This document shows positions 14,127-22,272 of a stretch of 48,726 nt of DNA, in pieces. How positions within the stretch are numbered: position 1 is the stretch's first letter; every line of letters begins with the position of its first letter. This DNA comes from Massilia horti (GTDB taxonomy: Bacteria; Pseudomonadota; Gammaproteobacteria; Burkholderiales; Burkholderiaceae_D), in contig NZ_SPUM01000148.1 of NCBI RefSeq assembly GCF_004614195.1, positions 1-48,726 of the forward strand. Direction: 5' to 3'. A program made the position numbers and the translations under genes. The notes under the pieces are model-generated. The model had not been told where the DNA came from and did no database searches. It was given only the letters and a program-made list of their open reading frames with translations.

Positions 14127-16030
14127 ATAATCGCCTAGCCACCCGACCACACATGACTGACGAACAAAGGTTCGCGTACCTGATCGCCGGGATTCGGGAC
14201 TATGCGATCTACATGCTCGATCCGAACGGGTATGTGAGCAGCTGGAACGCCGGCGCCCAACGCTTCAAAGGCTACACGGCCGAGGAAATCGTCGGCCAGC
14301 ATTTCTCGCGTTTTTACACTGAGGAAGAACGGGCGGCCGGCGAGCCGGCGCGCGCGCTGTCGATCGCCCAGGCCGAAGGCAAATACGAGGCCGAGGGCTG
14401 GCGTGTCCGCAAGGATGGCACGCGCTTCTGGGCCAACGTGGTGATCGACCCGATCTACGACAACAGAGGCGAGCTGGTCGGCTTTGCCAAGGTGACGCGC
14501 GACGTGACCGAAAGCAAGAAGGCGCTCGACGCGCTGCGCGACAGCGAGCAGCGCTTCCGCCTGCTGGTGCAGGGGGTGACCGACTATGCGATCTACATGC
14601 TCTCGCCCGAGGGCCTGATCACGAACTGGAATGTGGGCGCCGAGCGCATCAAGGGCTACAGCTACGACGAGATCATCGGCCAGCACTTCTCCCGTTTCTA
14701 TACAGACGAGGACCGCGCCGTTGGGACACCGGAGCATGCGCTGCAGACTGCGGCCAGGGTTGGCCGCTACGAGTCCGAAGGCTGGCGCGTGCGCAAGGAC
14801 GGCACCCGGTTCTGGGCGCATGTGGTGGTGGACGCGGTGCGCAGCGAAGCGGGCGAGCTGGTCGGCTTTGCCAAGATCACGCGCGACCTGACTGAGAAGA
14901 AAGCGGCCGAGGAGGCGCTGGCGGAGGCCAACCGCGCGCTGTTCCAGTCGCAGAAGATGGAATCGATCGGCCAGCTTACCGGCGGCATCGCGCACGACAT
15001 CAACAACCTGCTGTCGGTGCTGGCCAGCGGCCTGGAGGTGCTGACCCTGCGCCGCAAGGACAGCGGCGATGCCAAGACCTTCGAGAGCATGCGCCGCGCG
15101 ATCGACCGCGGCGCCACCCTGACCCAGCAACTGCTGGCGTTCGCGCGCCAGCAGCCGCTGCGCGCCGAGGCGCGCAACATCAACCGCCTGATCTCGGGCT
15201 TCGAATCGGTGCTGCGCCGCGCCGGCAACGCGTCGATCGAGTTCGCGCTCGACCTCGACCCGCACCTGCACAGCGCGGTGCTCGACAGCGCCCGCTTCGA
15301 GTCCGCGCTCCTGAACCTGGTGGTCAACGCGCGCGACGCGATGCCGCTCGGCGGGCGCCTGACCGTCTCGACCCGCAACGTCACGCTGGCCGAGCGCGAA
15401 GTCGGCACGCTCGCGGCCGGCACGTACGCCAAGGTCACGGTGAGCGACACCGGCACCGGCATGCCGGCCGACGTGGCGTCGCGTGCGTTCGAGCCATTCT
15501 TTACGACCAAGGAGGTCGGCAAAGGCACCGGCCTGGGCCTGTCGCAGGTGTACGGGTTCATCAAGCAGTCCGGCGGCGAGATCGTGATCGACTCGGTGCT
15601 GGGTGAAGGCACGGCCATGTCGATCTATCTGCCGGCGGTGGAGCAGGGCGGCACTGCGGCACCCGTGAACGTGAACGAGCGGGTGCTGATCGTCGAGGAC
15701 GAGCCGGACCTCATAGACGTGGCCGCTTCACTGTTCATCAACATGGGGTATGAGGTCACGACTGCCGCCAGCGCGCAGGATGCGATCAAGACCCTGGCGA
15801 ACCAGCAGATCGACATCCTGTTCACGGACGTCATCATGCCGGACGAAATGAACGGGATCGAGCTTGCGGCCTTCACGCGCGAGCATTACCCGGCGGTCAA
15901 GGTCATTCTCGCCTCCGGCTATCCGCTGCCGGCGCTGAAGATGAAACACGCGGACCTGCACGATTTCGCTTTCGTGAACAAACCTTACCGGCTGGCCGAC
16001 CTGGCGCGCGCGCTGCGCACCGCGGCCTGA
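14123..16030 (+). CDS. hybrid sensor kinase PAS-PAS-HisKA-HATPase-REC
   Basis: This 635-residue cytosolic kinase has two very similar PAS domains (about 15-130 and 145-260) that share DYAIYML, IGQHFSRFYT and EGWRVRKDGTRFWA, so the second arose by internal duplication. Then come HisKA with His291 in LTGGIAHDINN, HATPase_c (LVVNARDAM, DTGTGM, FEPFFTTKEVGKGTGLGL) and a C-terminal receiver (about 515-632; VEDEP, FTDVIMPD, NKPYR). No TM segments are seen. The PAS ligand is unknown; FAKVTRD/FAKITRD ends are normal PAC tails. The start codon lies in a 13-bp tandem duplication; ATG 14153 (codon 11) is a possible alternative. Signal output is probably through a separate regulator or the kinase at 12251-13861. 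Confidence 0.92.
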   Translation: MNNRLATRPHMTDEQRFAYLIAGIRDYAIYMLDPNGYVSSWNAGAQRFKGYTAEEIVGQHFSRFYTEEERAAGEPARALSIAQAEGKYEAEGWRVRKDGTRFWANVVIDPIYDNRGELVGFAKVTRDVTESKKALDALRDSEQRFRLLVQGVTDYAIYMLSPEGLITNWNVGAERIKGYSYDEIIGQHFSRFYTDEDRAVGTPEHALQTAARVGRYESEGWRVRKDGTRFWAHVVVDAVRSEAGELVGFAKITRDLTEKKAAEEALAEANRALFQSQKMESIGQLTGGIAHDINNLLSVLASGLEVLTLRRKDSGDAKTFESMRRAIDRGATLTQQLLAFARQQPLRAEARNINRLISGFESVLRRAGNASIEFALDLDPHLHSAVLDSARFESALLNLVVNARDAMPLGGRLTVSTRNVTLAEREVGTLAAGTYAKVTVSDTGTGMPADVASRAFEPFFTTKEVGKGTGLGLSQVYGFIKQSGGEIVIDSVLGEGTAMSIYLPAVEQGGTAAPVNVNERVLIVEDEPDLIDVAASLFINMGYEVTTAASAQDAIKTLANQQIDILFTDVIMPDEMNGIELAAFTREHYPAVKVILASGYPLPALKMKHADLHDFAFVNKPYRLADLARALRTAA

Positions 16031-16061
16031 TGGCGTGGGCGTGCTGATCTTGGTCGCCGTG

Positions 16062-16110
16062 CGCAATACGGATTGACCCGCTCCGCGTCCACGCAATACG
16101 GATTGACCCG
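16062..16110 (+). repeat. 19-bp direct repeat
   Basis: CGCAATACGGATTGACCCG occurs at 16062-16080 and 16092-16110 with an 11-bp spacer, just after the kinase stop codon. It forms the left part of a repeat-rich gap that continues into the GTGCGCAC element. Function unknown. Confidence 0.8.
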
Positions 16111-16120
16111 CAACGCATCC

Positions 16121-16243
16121 CGTAGGGTGTGCAGCTTTGCTGCGCACGCGGTTTGCGAACGCAGCCGGTTCGCAAGGTAGCCGCAAGCCAGGACACGGTG
16201 CCCGCGTGCGCACAGGGCATCAAAGGCCCCGCGCCCCCTACGC
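16121..16243. repeat. GTGCGCAC-type bipartite inverted repeat (copy C, diverged)
   Basis: The left arm 16121-16157 runs CGTAGGGTGTGCAG ... TGCGCACGCGG. The right arm 16203-16243 runs CGCGTGCGCACAGG and then carries the alternative tail CCCCGCGCCCCCTACG. It lies in the convergent gap between the kinase and the lipase. The rest of the gap shows no gene. Confidence 0.65.
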
Positions 16244-16299
16244 ACCCGGTTAGCCGTACGGTCCGGCTCGCGTTTTGTGCCTAATTAGCGCGGCGCGGT

Positions 16300-17499
16300 C
16301 TACAGGCCAAAAATGATGTCGCTGATCCGGTCGTAAACCGGATCGGCTGACGGCCCCGGATTAGGCCAGTTCAGGATGTCGAAGTGGTCGTATCCCGGAT
16401 AGTTGCCCAGGAAGTTCCACACACCCCGTATCGAACTGCCGTCGTAGTCGCGCACCGGATGGCCGCTGGGCGCGCGCATGCTGTTGGTGTTGACCACGCC
16501 GTCGTTGACAAACCAGTCGCTGTCTACCCGAACCCGCCCGGCCGCGTGCTGCGTGTAGCCGCCCATGCCGTGCTGGTTCACTGCGCCGACGATCCATTCA
16601 CCGGCGAACAGCTTGAAGTAGGGGATCATGTCGGCGCGCGGATACTGGTAGGCGCTGTTCTGGATGGGGGCCAGCACGCGGTCGGTTCCGTTGCAGCACC
16701 ACGCCCCGGCTTCGGTTGCCTGCGTGCCGATCGAGAAGTAGTAGACGTACGGCGAGGTCTGGGCCCACAGATTGAAGTCGCGTGCGCCGTCCGGTGCCAT
16801 CTCCCACCGGGTCATGCTGGTGTCGAGCCAGTCGCGCAGCGGCGAGTGCAGGTTCGGCAGGAAGTCGAGCACCGCGTCGGGCAGCGTGGTGCCATTGTGG
16901 GGGGACGAGATCGTGGTCACGCTCTTGATCCAGCCGATCTTGCCTCCCTTGTACAACTCGCCGCCGCCTTCGTCGCCGTCCGGTGAGCCGTGTTCCAGCA
17001 ATTGAATAAGCGCGCGGATCGTGGTGCCGCCCTGGCTGTGGCCGATCATGTGGATCGGGTGACTGGCGTCCCAGGCAGGGTAGAACGCGAGCGGGTAGTG
17101 GTGCGGGTTGTGGTCAGGATCGGCGGCCCAGCACTTGCCCGCCGGTTTCTGGACCTGTCCGGGCAGGCCCTGGTGCGCCACGTGGGTGGCGCCGTAATCG
17201 ACACAGCCGCCCTTGATCTGCGCGTACAGCTCGGCCGCGCGATCCCAGTTGGAACTGATCGCGCCGACGCCGGCGGCATAGACGGCGTGCGGACCCTTGT
17301 AGACCTGCATGTGGGCCGCGATGTCGCCGTAGCCGCCCCAGTACTTGAAACCGGAAGCCTTGAACTGGTCGGGGCCGAAGCCGAGAAATCCGTGCACCAG
17401 CACGACCGGATCATTGTTCGTGGCCAGGGCCGATTGCGCCGGGCACAGCGCGGCGAGCACGAGCAGGGCGGCGGCCAGGCCTGCGGAAAAACGCGACAT
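16300..17499 (-). CDS. secreted triacylglycerol lipase/esterase (family I.5-like)
   Basis: This 399-residue protein has a clear Sec signal peptide (residues 1-26, ending SALA). The mature part opens with PVVLVHGFLGFG, the oxyanion-hole strand of true lipases. The nucleophile is Ser155 in IGHSQGGTT; VNDGVVNT and GYDHFDIL near the C-terminus supply the Asp and His. Large insertions around WGGYGDI and the HNPHHYP segment resemble the zinc-binding, lid-containing family I.5/I.6 lipases of Geobacillus and Staphylococcus. It is probably exported to the periplasm or medium. No foldase gene (lif) is nearby, in keeping with this family. The gene stands alone. Confidence 0.85.
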   Translation of the reverse strand: MSRFSAGLAAALLVLAALCPAQSALATNNDPVVLVHGFLGFGPDQFKASGFKYWGGYGDIAAHMQVYKGPHAVYAAGVGAISSNWDRAAELYAQIKGGCVDYGATHVAHQGLPGQVQKPAGKCWAADPDHNPHHYPLAFYPAWDASHPIHMIGHSQGGTTIRALIQLLEHGSPDGDEGGGELYKGGKIGWIKSVTTISSPHNGTTLPDAVLDFLPNLHSPLRDWLDTSMTRWEMAPDGARDFNLWAQTSPYVYYFSIGTQATEAGAWCCNGTDRVLAPIQNSAYQYPRADMIPYFKLFAGEWIVGAVNQHGMGGYTQHAAGRVRVDSDWFVNDGVVNTNSMRAPSGHPVRDYDGSSIRGVWNFLGNYPGYDHFDILNWPNPGPSADPVYDRISDIIFGL

Positions 17500-17758
17500 G
17501 TTGCTCTCTCCATCGAATGCAGCAGGACTCTCATTGTCGGAGCTGAGCAGTGCGCGGGATTTGTGCTAAATCGGTAAAGCCGAAAAACGATCCCGGCCGT
17601 GCGCGCGGTTGGTGCGAAAGTTGCTTGACAGCGTCAGTTTTGCCTCGCGCGATGTCGCAGAAGCACGAAACTGCGTAAAGAAGGGGAAAGTAGGGGGGCG
17701 CGCGGTATGACAAATGCAGTGTAGCGAAGCGAAATCGCAGTCAGCGGCGGTGACAGAT

Positions 17759-17931
17759 GCGTAGGGGGCGCGGGGCCGCCGAGGACCTGTGCGCACGCGG
17801 TACGGTGGCCGATAGTTGGCGTCTGCACACGCACGTGGTGCGTGCATGTACCGGCCAACCGTATTGCGACGCGTGATACCGGAGCCAACGATATTCGACC
17901 GTACCGCGTGCGCACGGGTGCGCACCCTACG
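17759..17931. repeat. GTGCGCAC-type bipartite inverted repeat (copy D)
   Basis: The left arm 17759-17804 is a type II half (GCGTAGGGGGCGCGGGGCCG ... TGTGCGCACGCGGTACG). The right arm 17900-17931 is a standard arm ending CACCCTACG. They are 95 bp apart. The pair accounts for most of the 444-bp gap between the lipase and hydrolase genes; no gene is visible in the remainder (17500-17758). Confidence 0.75.
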
Positions 17932-17943
17932 GCCGTACTATCG

Positions 17944-19197
17944 TCAGTTACCCTTCGCCAAAGCGGTACCCCCCACGGCGCCGTTGGCGGTCGCGGCGCC
18001 ATTGTCCGGCGTGAGCGATGCCGTCACGGCAGCCTTCTCGGCAGCGTCGATCCTGTCGCCGTTCCAGACCACCTTCTCGTCCACCGAGTACAGCTTGCAC
18101 GGCTGGCTGCTCTTGGCCGAGCAGGTCGCCAGCGCGCGCGCGTCCGGGTCTTCGCCTTCCTCGGCCCAGCACCAGGCGCCGCTGGGCGAGATCGCGAAAG
18201 CGCGCGGCGTCATCTTGGTCAGGTATTCGCGGTAAGCGCCGCGCCCGGATTGGGACAGGAAGGGCACCGAGTCGACATCGTCGATCTTGGCGAAGTTGGT
18301 CTCGGCCGGGCTCGGCGCTTCCGGAATGTCGTACAGCACCTTGGTCGGCATGCCGACCTGCTGCAGGAACTGCTCGGTATCGGCCAGCCATACCTTTTCG
18401 CCGTCGCGGCTGGCAACCATGCCATGCGAATCGCGCTTGAACGCCGGGTATTCGACCAGGCGGCCCCTGCCGCCATTCTGGACATAGGCGTCGTGCATGC
18501 GCGCGGCCAGGTCCGGCCCGAACAGCGAGTCGTTCTCGCCATACATCCACAGGCTCGGCAGCCTGGCCTTGCTGCCGTATTCGCCAAACGCCGACACCAG
18601 CGCCGAGCGCCAGCCGCAGTTGTTCGAATCGTCGCGCAGGCCGCCGGCGAAATTGATCAGGCCGCGCACGCCGGGCAGATCGCGCGTGCCCAGCGCGATC
18701 GTCGCCAGGCCGCCGTACGACTGGCCGGCGATCACGATACGGTCGCGGTCGACCCACGGCTGGGCGCGCGCATACTCGAGCGTGGACAGGATATCCTCGG
18801 CCTGGGCGTAGCCGTTGGCCGTCATGTCGCAGCCGTGGTCGTGGTAGCGTCCGGTCGAGTTGGCAAAGCCCTGGCGCATCGGCACCATCACCGCATAGCC
18901 GCGTTTCACGAACGCCATGGCCATGTGGTAGAAACGATCGCGCGGCTGCAGGTTGGGGCGGCCGGGATCCTTGCCGTGGTTCAGGATCAGGAGCGGAAAC
19001 GGCCCCGGCCCGTTGGGCTGGAACACGGTCGTTTCAAGCATCGCCTGATGGTTCCGGCCGGCGGGCACCAGCTCGATGTGTTCGTTGAGGCGGTAGTCGA
19101 GCTGAAGTTCTTGTTCGATTGCCAAGCCTGGCAGCAGCGCGAGGCTGGCAAGAAGTGCGGTGGTAAGTTTGCGAACAGATGGTCGTACTCTAAACAT
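17944..19197 (-). CDS. secreted alpha/beta hydrolase (dienelactone hydrolase/acyl peptidase-like)
   Basis: The protein has 417 residues from ATG 19197; the open frame extends upstream, but this ATG directly precedes a basic-hydrophobic signal peptide (FRVRPSVRKLTTALLASLAL). The fold marks are LLILNHGKDPG, the nucleophile Ser160 in IAGQSYGGLAT, a later MYGENDSLFG (Asp) and RDSHGMV (His). A Cys pair in HDHGCDM and NNCGW suggests a periplasmic disulfide. The extreme C-terminus is an Ala/Gly/Thr-rich tail. The substrate is unknown; peptide or ester hydrolysis are both possible. It is not closely similar to the neighbouring lipase. Confidence 0.8.
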   Translation of the reverse strand: MFRVRPSVRKLTTALLASLALLPGLAIEQELQLDYRLNEHIELVPAGRNHQAMLETTVFQPNGPGPFPLLILNHGKDPGRPNLQPRDRFYHMAMAFVKRGYAVMVPMRQGFANSTGRYHDHGCDMTANGYAQAEDILSTLEYARAQPWVDRDRIVIAGQSYGGLATIALGTRDLPGVRGLINFAGGLRDDSNNCGWRSALVSAFGEYGSKARLPSLWMYGENDSLFGPDLAARMHDAYVQNGGRGRLVEYPAFKRDSHGMVASRDGEKVWLADTEQFLQQVGMPTKVLYDIPEAPSPAETNFAKIDDVDSVPFLSQSGRGAYREYLTKMTPRAFAISPSGAWCWAEEGEDPDARALATCSAKSSQPCKLYSVDEKVVWNGDRIDAAEKAAVTASLTPDNGAATANGAVGGTALAKGN

Positions 19198-19490
19198 GGA
19201 AACTCTCGAGTGCGGCCCGCCGTTGGAGCGATATCGCTGGCGGTTGGGGACTGATTGCTCAGGGGAATAATTGATTCTAAGCAGCCAGATTTTCGAGAGC
19301 AATATCCGTTTAGGCAATTCCCAGAGATAAATCTACGCGTGTGGCCACTATTGCCACAACCGGCCGATAATCGGGTGCGAAGGATTTCGCGCATGAACAC
19401 AGGTGACGACCGCCGCGCCCAGCTACCCTGCGCCGCCGCGCTTGGCATGCGTGGCGGCGCCGGCGCGCGCTTGACGGCCGGGGAGGGGGC

Positions 19491-21158
19491 ATGAGCAGGT
19501 ACCGCCCGCGCGAATGGCATCCGGAAGAGCGGCCAAGCCTGCCCGGCTCGCCCTCGTTTCCACAGGGGCGGCCGTTCTCGATGCGGATTGCCTATTTGGC
19601 CGTGGGCACGATCGTCACCTTGACCGGTGGCCTGGGCAACGCACTGGTATCGGCCAACCTGGTCAACCTGCAAGGCGTGCTGGGCGCCTATTCGACCGAG
19701 ACCAACTGGCTGCCGGTCGCCTATGTGATGACAAATGCCTCGATGAACCTGCTGCTGGTGAAATTCCGCCAGCAGTTCGGCCTGCGCCTGTTCACCGAGT
19801 TGTTCCTGGTGCTGTATGCGGTGGTGACGTTCGCGCACCTGTTCGTCAACGACCTTGCCTCGGCCATCATGGTGCGTGGCGCGCACGGGCTGGTGGGAGG
19901 CGCACTGTCGACGCTCGGCCTGTACTACACGCTGCAGGCCTTTCCGCGACGCGAGACGCGCCTGCGCGGCACCGCGCTGTCGCTCGGTATTTCCCAACTG
20001 CCGGTGCCGCTGGCATACATCTTCTCGAACGACCTGCTGCAGTTTGGCGAGTGGCGCGGGCTATACATGTTCGAGCTGGGCTTGGCGCTGCTGGCACTGG
20101 CCTGCACGGTGGCGCTCAAGCTGCCGCCGGGCGACCACTACAAGGTGTTCCGGCGGACCGATTTCCTCACCTTTGCCCTGTTCGCGCCGGGCGTGGCGTT
20201 GCTGTCGGTGGCAGTGACCTTCGGGCGCCTGCTGTGGTGGTTCGATACGCCGTGGGTCGGCATCGCGCTGGCCACCTCGATCGTGCTGATCGTGGCCGCG
20301 ATCGCGGTCGAGCACAACCGCACCAACCCGCTGCTCAATATCCGCTGGCTCACCAACGGCAACATCGTCCGGCTGGGGCTGGCGATGATCCTGGTGCGCG
20401 TCGTGCAATCGGAGCAGAGCGTGGGCGCGGTCGCGTTCCTGCGCCTGATGGGCCTGAACAACAACGAAATGACGACGCTGTTCGGCATCGTGGTGCTGGC
20501 CACCATTCTCGGCACCGTGGTGGCGGCGGTCACCGTCAATATCGACCACCTGCTGGCGCCACAGGCGGTCGCCCTCTTGATCATGGCGCTGGGCGCCTGG
20601 ATCGATTCGCACACGACCAATGTGACGCGGCCCCCACAGATGTACTTGAGCCAGAGCCTGCTGGGGTTCGGCGGCGCGCTGTTCCTCGGTCCGCTGGTCA
20701 TATCGCTGATAAGCCAGGTGGTCGCCAACCCGTCCAACCTGGTCAGTTTTTCGGTGATGTTCAGTCTTAATCAAAACCTCGGCGGGTTGATCGGCACGTC
20801 ACTGATCGGCACGTTCCAGGTGGCGCGCGAAAAGTTCCACTCATCGCAGCTCGTCGGTAACCTGACTGCGCTCGATCCGCTGGTCGCGGACAGAGTCCAA
20901 CGCACCGCCGGTGCATTCGGGCGCGCGATCGCCGACCCGGCCGCGCGCACCAGACAGGCGCTCGCCACCCTGTCCGCCAGTGCCAACCGCGAGGCCAACG
21001 TCCTCGCCTACAACGACGTGTTCATGCTGATCGCCTTGTTGGCCACGCTGCACGCGATGTGGGTGATCGGCCGCGCGCTGTATCTCCGGCGCCAGGCCAG
21101 GCTGGCGCCGCCCGCGCCGCCTGGCCCGCCGGCCGTTCCTCCTCAACTGACCGACTGA
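19491..21158 (+). CDS. MFS efflux transporter, DHA2-like (EmrB type)
   Basis: This 555-residue membrane protein has a 30-residue Pro/Arg-rich cytosolic N-terminus and about 14 hydrophobic segments, as in drug:H+ antiporter-2 exporters. Family marks are ANLVNLQGVLGAYSTETNWLPVAYVMTNA (TM1-2 region) and RGAHGLVGGALSTLGLYY. It forms the inner-membrane pump of a tripartite system with the HlyD protein (2-bp gap) and the NodT-type outer-membrane factor encoded directly behind. Start: ATG after GGGGAGGGGGC. The substrate is unknown; drugs, aromatic acids or siderophores are all possible. The 293-bp gap upstream (19198-19490) shows no recognisable site or gene, and no regulator gene is attached. Confidence 0.9.
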   Translation: MSRYRPREWHPEERPSLPGSPSFPQGRPFSMRIAYLAVGTIVTLTGGLGNALVSANLVNLQGVLGAYSTETNWLPVAYVMTNASMNLLLVKFRQQFGLRLFTELFLVLYAVVTFAHLFVNDLASAIMVRGAHGLVGGALSTLGLYYTLQAFPRRETRLRGTALSLGISQLPVPLAYIFSNDLLQFGEWRGLYMFELGLALLALACTVALKLPPGDHYKVFRRTDFLTFALFAPGVALLSVAVTFGRLLWWFDTPWVGIALATSIVLIVAAIAVEHNRTNPLLNIRWLTNGNIVRLGLAMILVRVVQSEQSVGAVAFLRLMGLNNNEMTTLFGIVVLATILGTVVAAVTVNIDHLLAPQAVALLIMALGAWIDSHTTNVTRPPQMYLSQSLLGFGGALFLGPLVISLISQVVANPSNLVSFSVMFSLNQNLGGLIGTSLIGTFQVAREKFHSSQLVGNLTALDPLVADRVQRTAGAFGRAIADPAARTRQALATLSASANREANVLAYNDVFMLIALLATLHAMWVIGRALYLRRQARLAPPAPPGPPAVPPQLTD

Positions 21159-21159
21159 C

Positions 21160-22272
21160 ATGGCCGAAGCCACCGCGACACCAGCTTCCACGCCCACCAG
21201 CGCTGCGCCCCAGAAGCCGAAGCGCAAAGTCTGGCTGAGCGCGCTCGTCTTTGCCGTGCTGGCGCTGGCCGGCGTGCTGATCGTCCTGTACGCCTGGGAG
21301 CTGCCGCCGTTTCGCAGCGCGATCCAGAGCACCGAAAACGCGATGGTGAACGGCCAGGTGACGATCATCAGTCCCCAGCTGTCCGGTTACGTGGTCGAGG
21401 TTCACGTGCAGGACTTCCAGTACGTGCGCCAGGGCGAACTCCTGATGCAGATCGACGACCGCATCTATCGTCAGCACCTGGACCAGGCGCACGCCCAGTT
21501 GCACACCGCGCTCGCCGCGCTGGCCAACTACCCGCAGGCCAACCGCAGCGCGCAAGCGACGGTGGCCCAGAACCAGGCGGCGCTGGTCAACGCCCAGGCG
21601 CAACAGCGCAAGGCGCAGGCCGACCTGCGGCGGGTCGAGGAGCTGGCGGCCGACGGTTCGCTGTCCACACGCGAGCTCGACGCCGCGCGCGCCACGTATG
21701 CGCAGACATCGGCGGCGACCGAACAGGCCCGCGCCACGCTCGAGATCGGGCGCCAGAACCTGCGTTCGGTAAGCGTCAACCTCAACTCGCTCAAGGCGGC
21801 GGTGGAAACCGCGCAGGCAGCGATCCGGCTGGCCGAAATCGACCTGTCGAACACGCGCATCGTGGCGCCACGCGATGGCCAGCTGGGACAGGTGACGGTG
21901 CGCCTGGGCGCCTGGGTCAACTCGGGCGCACAGCTGACGGCGCTGGTGCCGCCGGTGACCTGGGTAATCGCCAACATGAAGGAGACGCAGATGGCCAACG
22001 TGCACGTGGGCCAGCGCGCCACTTTCACGGTCGATGCGCTTAACAACGCCAGGCTGCGCGGGATTGTTGAACGCATCTCGCCGGCCACCGGTTCCGAATT
22101 CGCCGTGCTCCCGCCCGACAACGCGACCGGCAACTTCGTCAAGATCGCCCAGCGCATCCCGGTGCGCATCAGTATCGACACCGATCAGCCGCTGGCGCGG
22201 CGGCTGCGGCCCGGCATGTCGGTCGTGGTCAGCATCGATACCGCGTCGGGGCCACAGGGACGCCGGCAATGA
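21160..22272 (+). CDS. HlyD/EmrA family membrane fusion protein
   Basis: This 370-residue periplasmic adaptor has a short Ala/Thr/Pro-rich cytosolic start, one TM segment (about 24-44), the biotinyl-lipoyl barrel half MVNGQVTIISPQLSGYVVEV, a long alpha-helical hairpin (about 100-225, rich in Ala/Gln/Arg), the second lipoyl half LSNTRIVAPRDGQLGQV and a beta-barrel domain. It bridges the MFS pump and the outer-membrane channel. It starts 2 bp after the pump gene and overlaps the next gene by 4 bp, so the three subunits are translationally coupled. Confidence 0.92.
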   Translation: MAEATATPASTPTSAAPQKPKRKVWLSALVFAVLALAGVLIVLYAWELPPFRSAIQSTENAMVNGQVTIISPQLSGYVVEVHVQDFQYVRQGELLMQIDDRIYRQHLDQAHAQLHTALAALANYPQANRSAQATVAQNQAALVNAQAQQRKAQADLRRVEELAADGSLSTRELDAARATYAQTSAATEQARATLEIGRQNLRSVSVNLNSLKAAVETAQAAIRLAEIDLSNTRIVAPRDGQLGQVTVRLGAWVNSGAQLTALVPPVTWVIANMKETQMANVHVGQRATFTVDALNNARLRGIVERISPATGSEFAVLPPDNATGNFVKIAQRIPVRISIDTDQPLARRLRPGMSVVVSIDTASGPQGRRQ

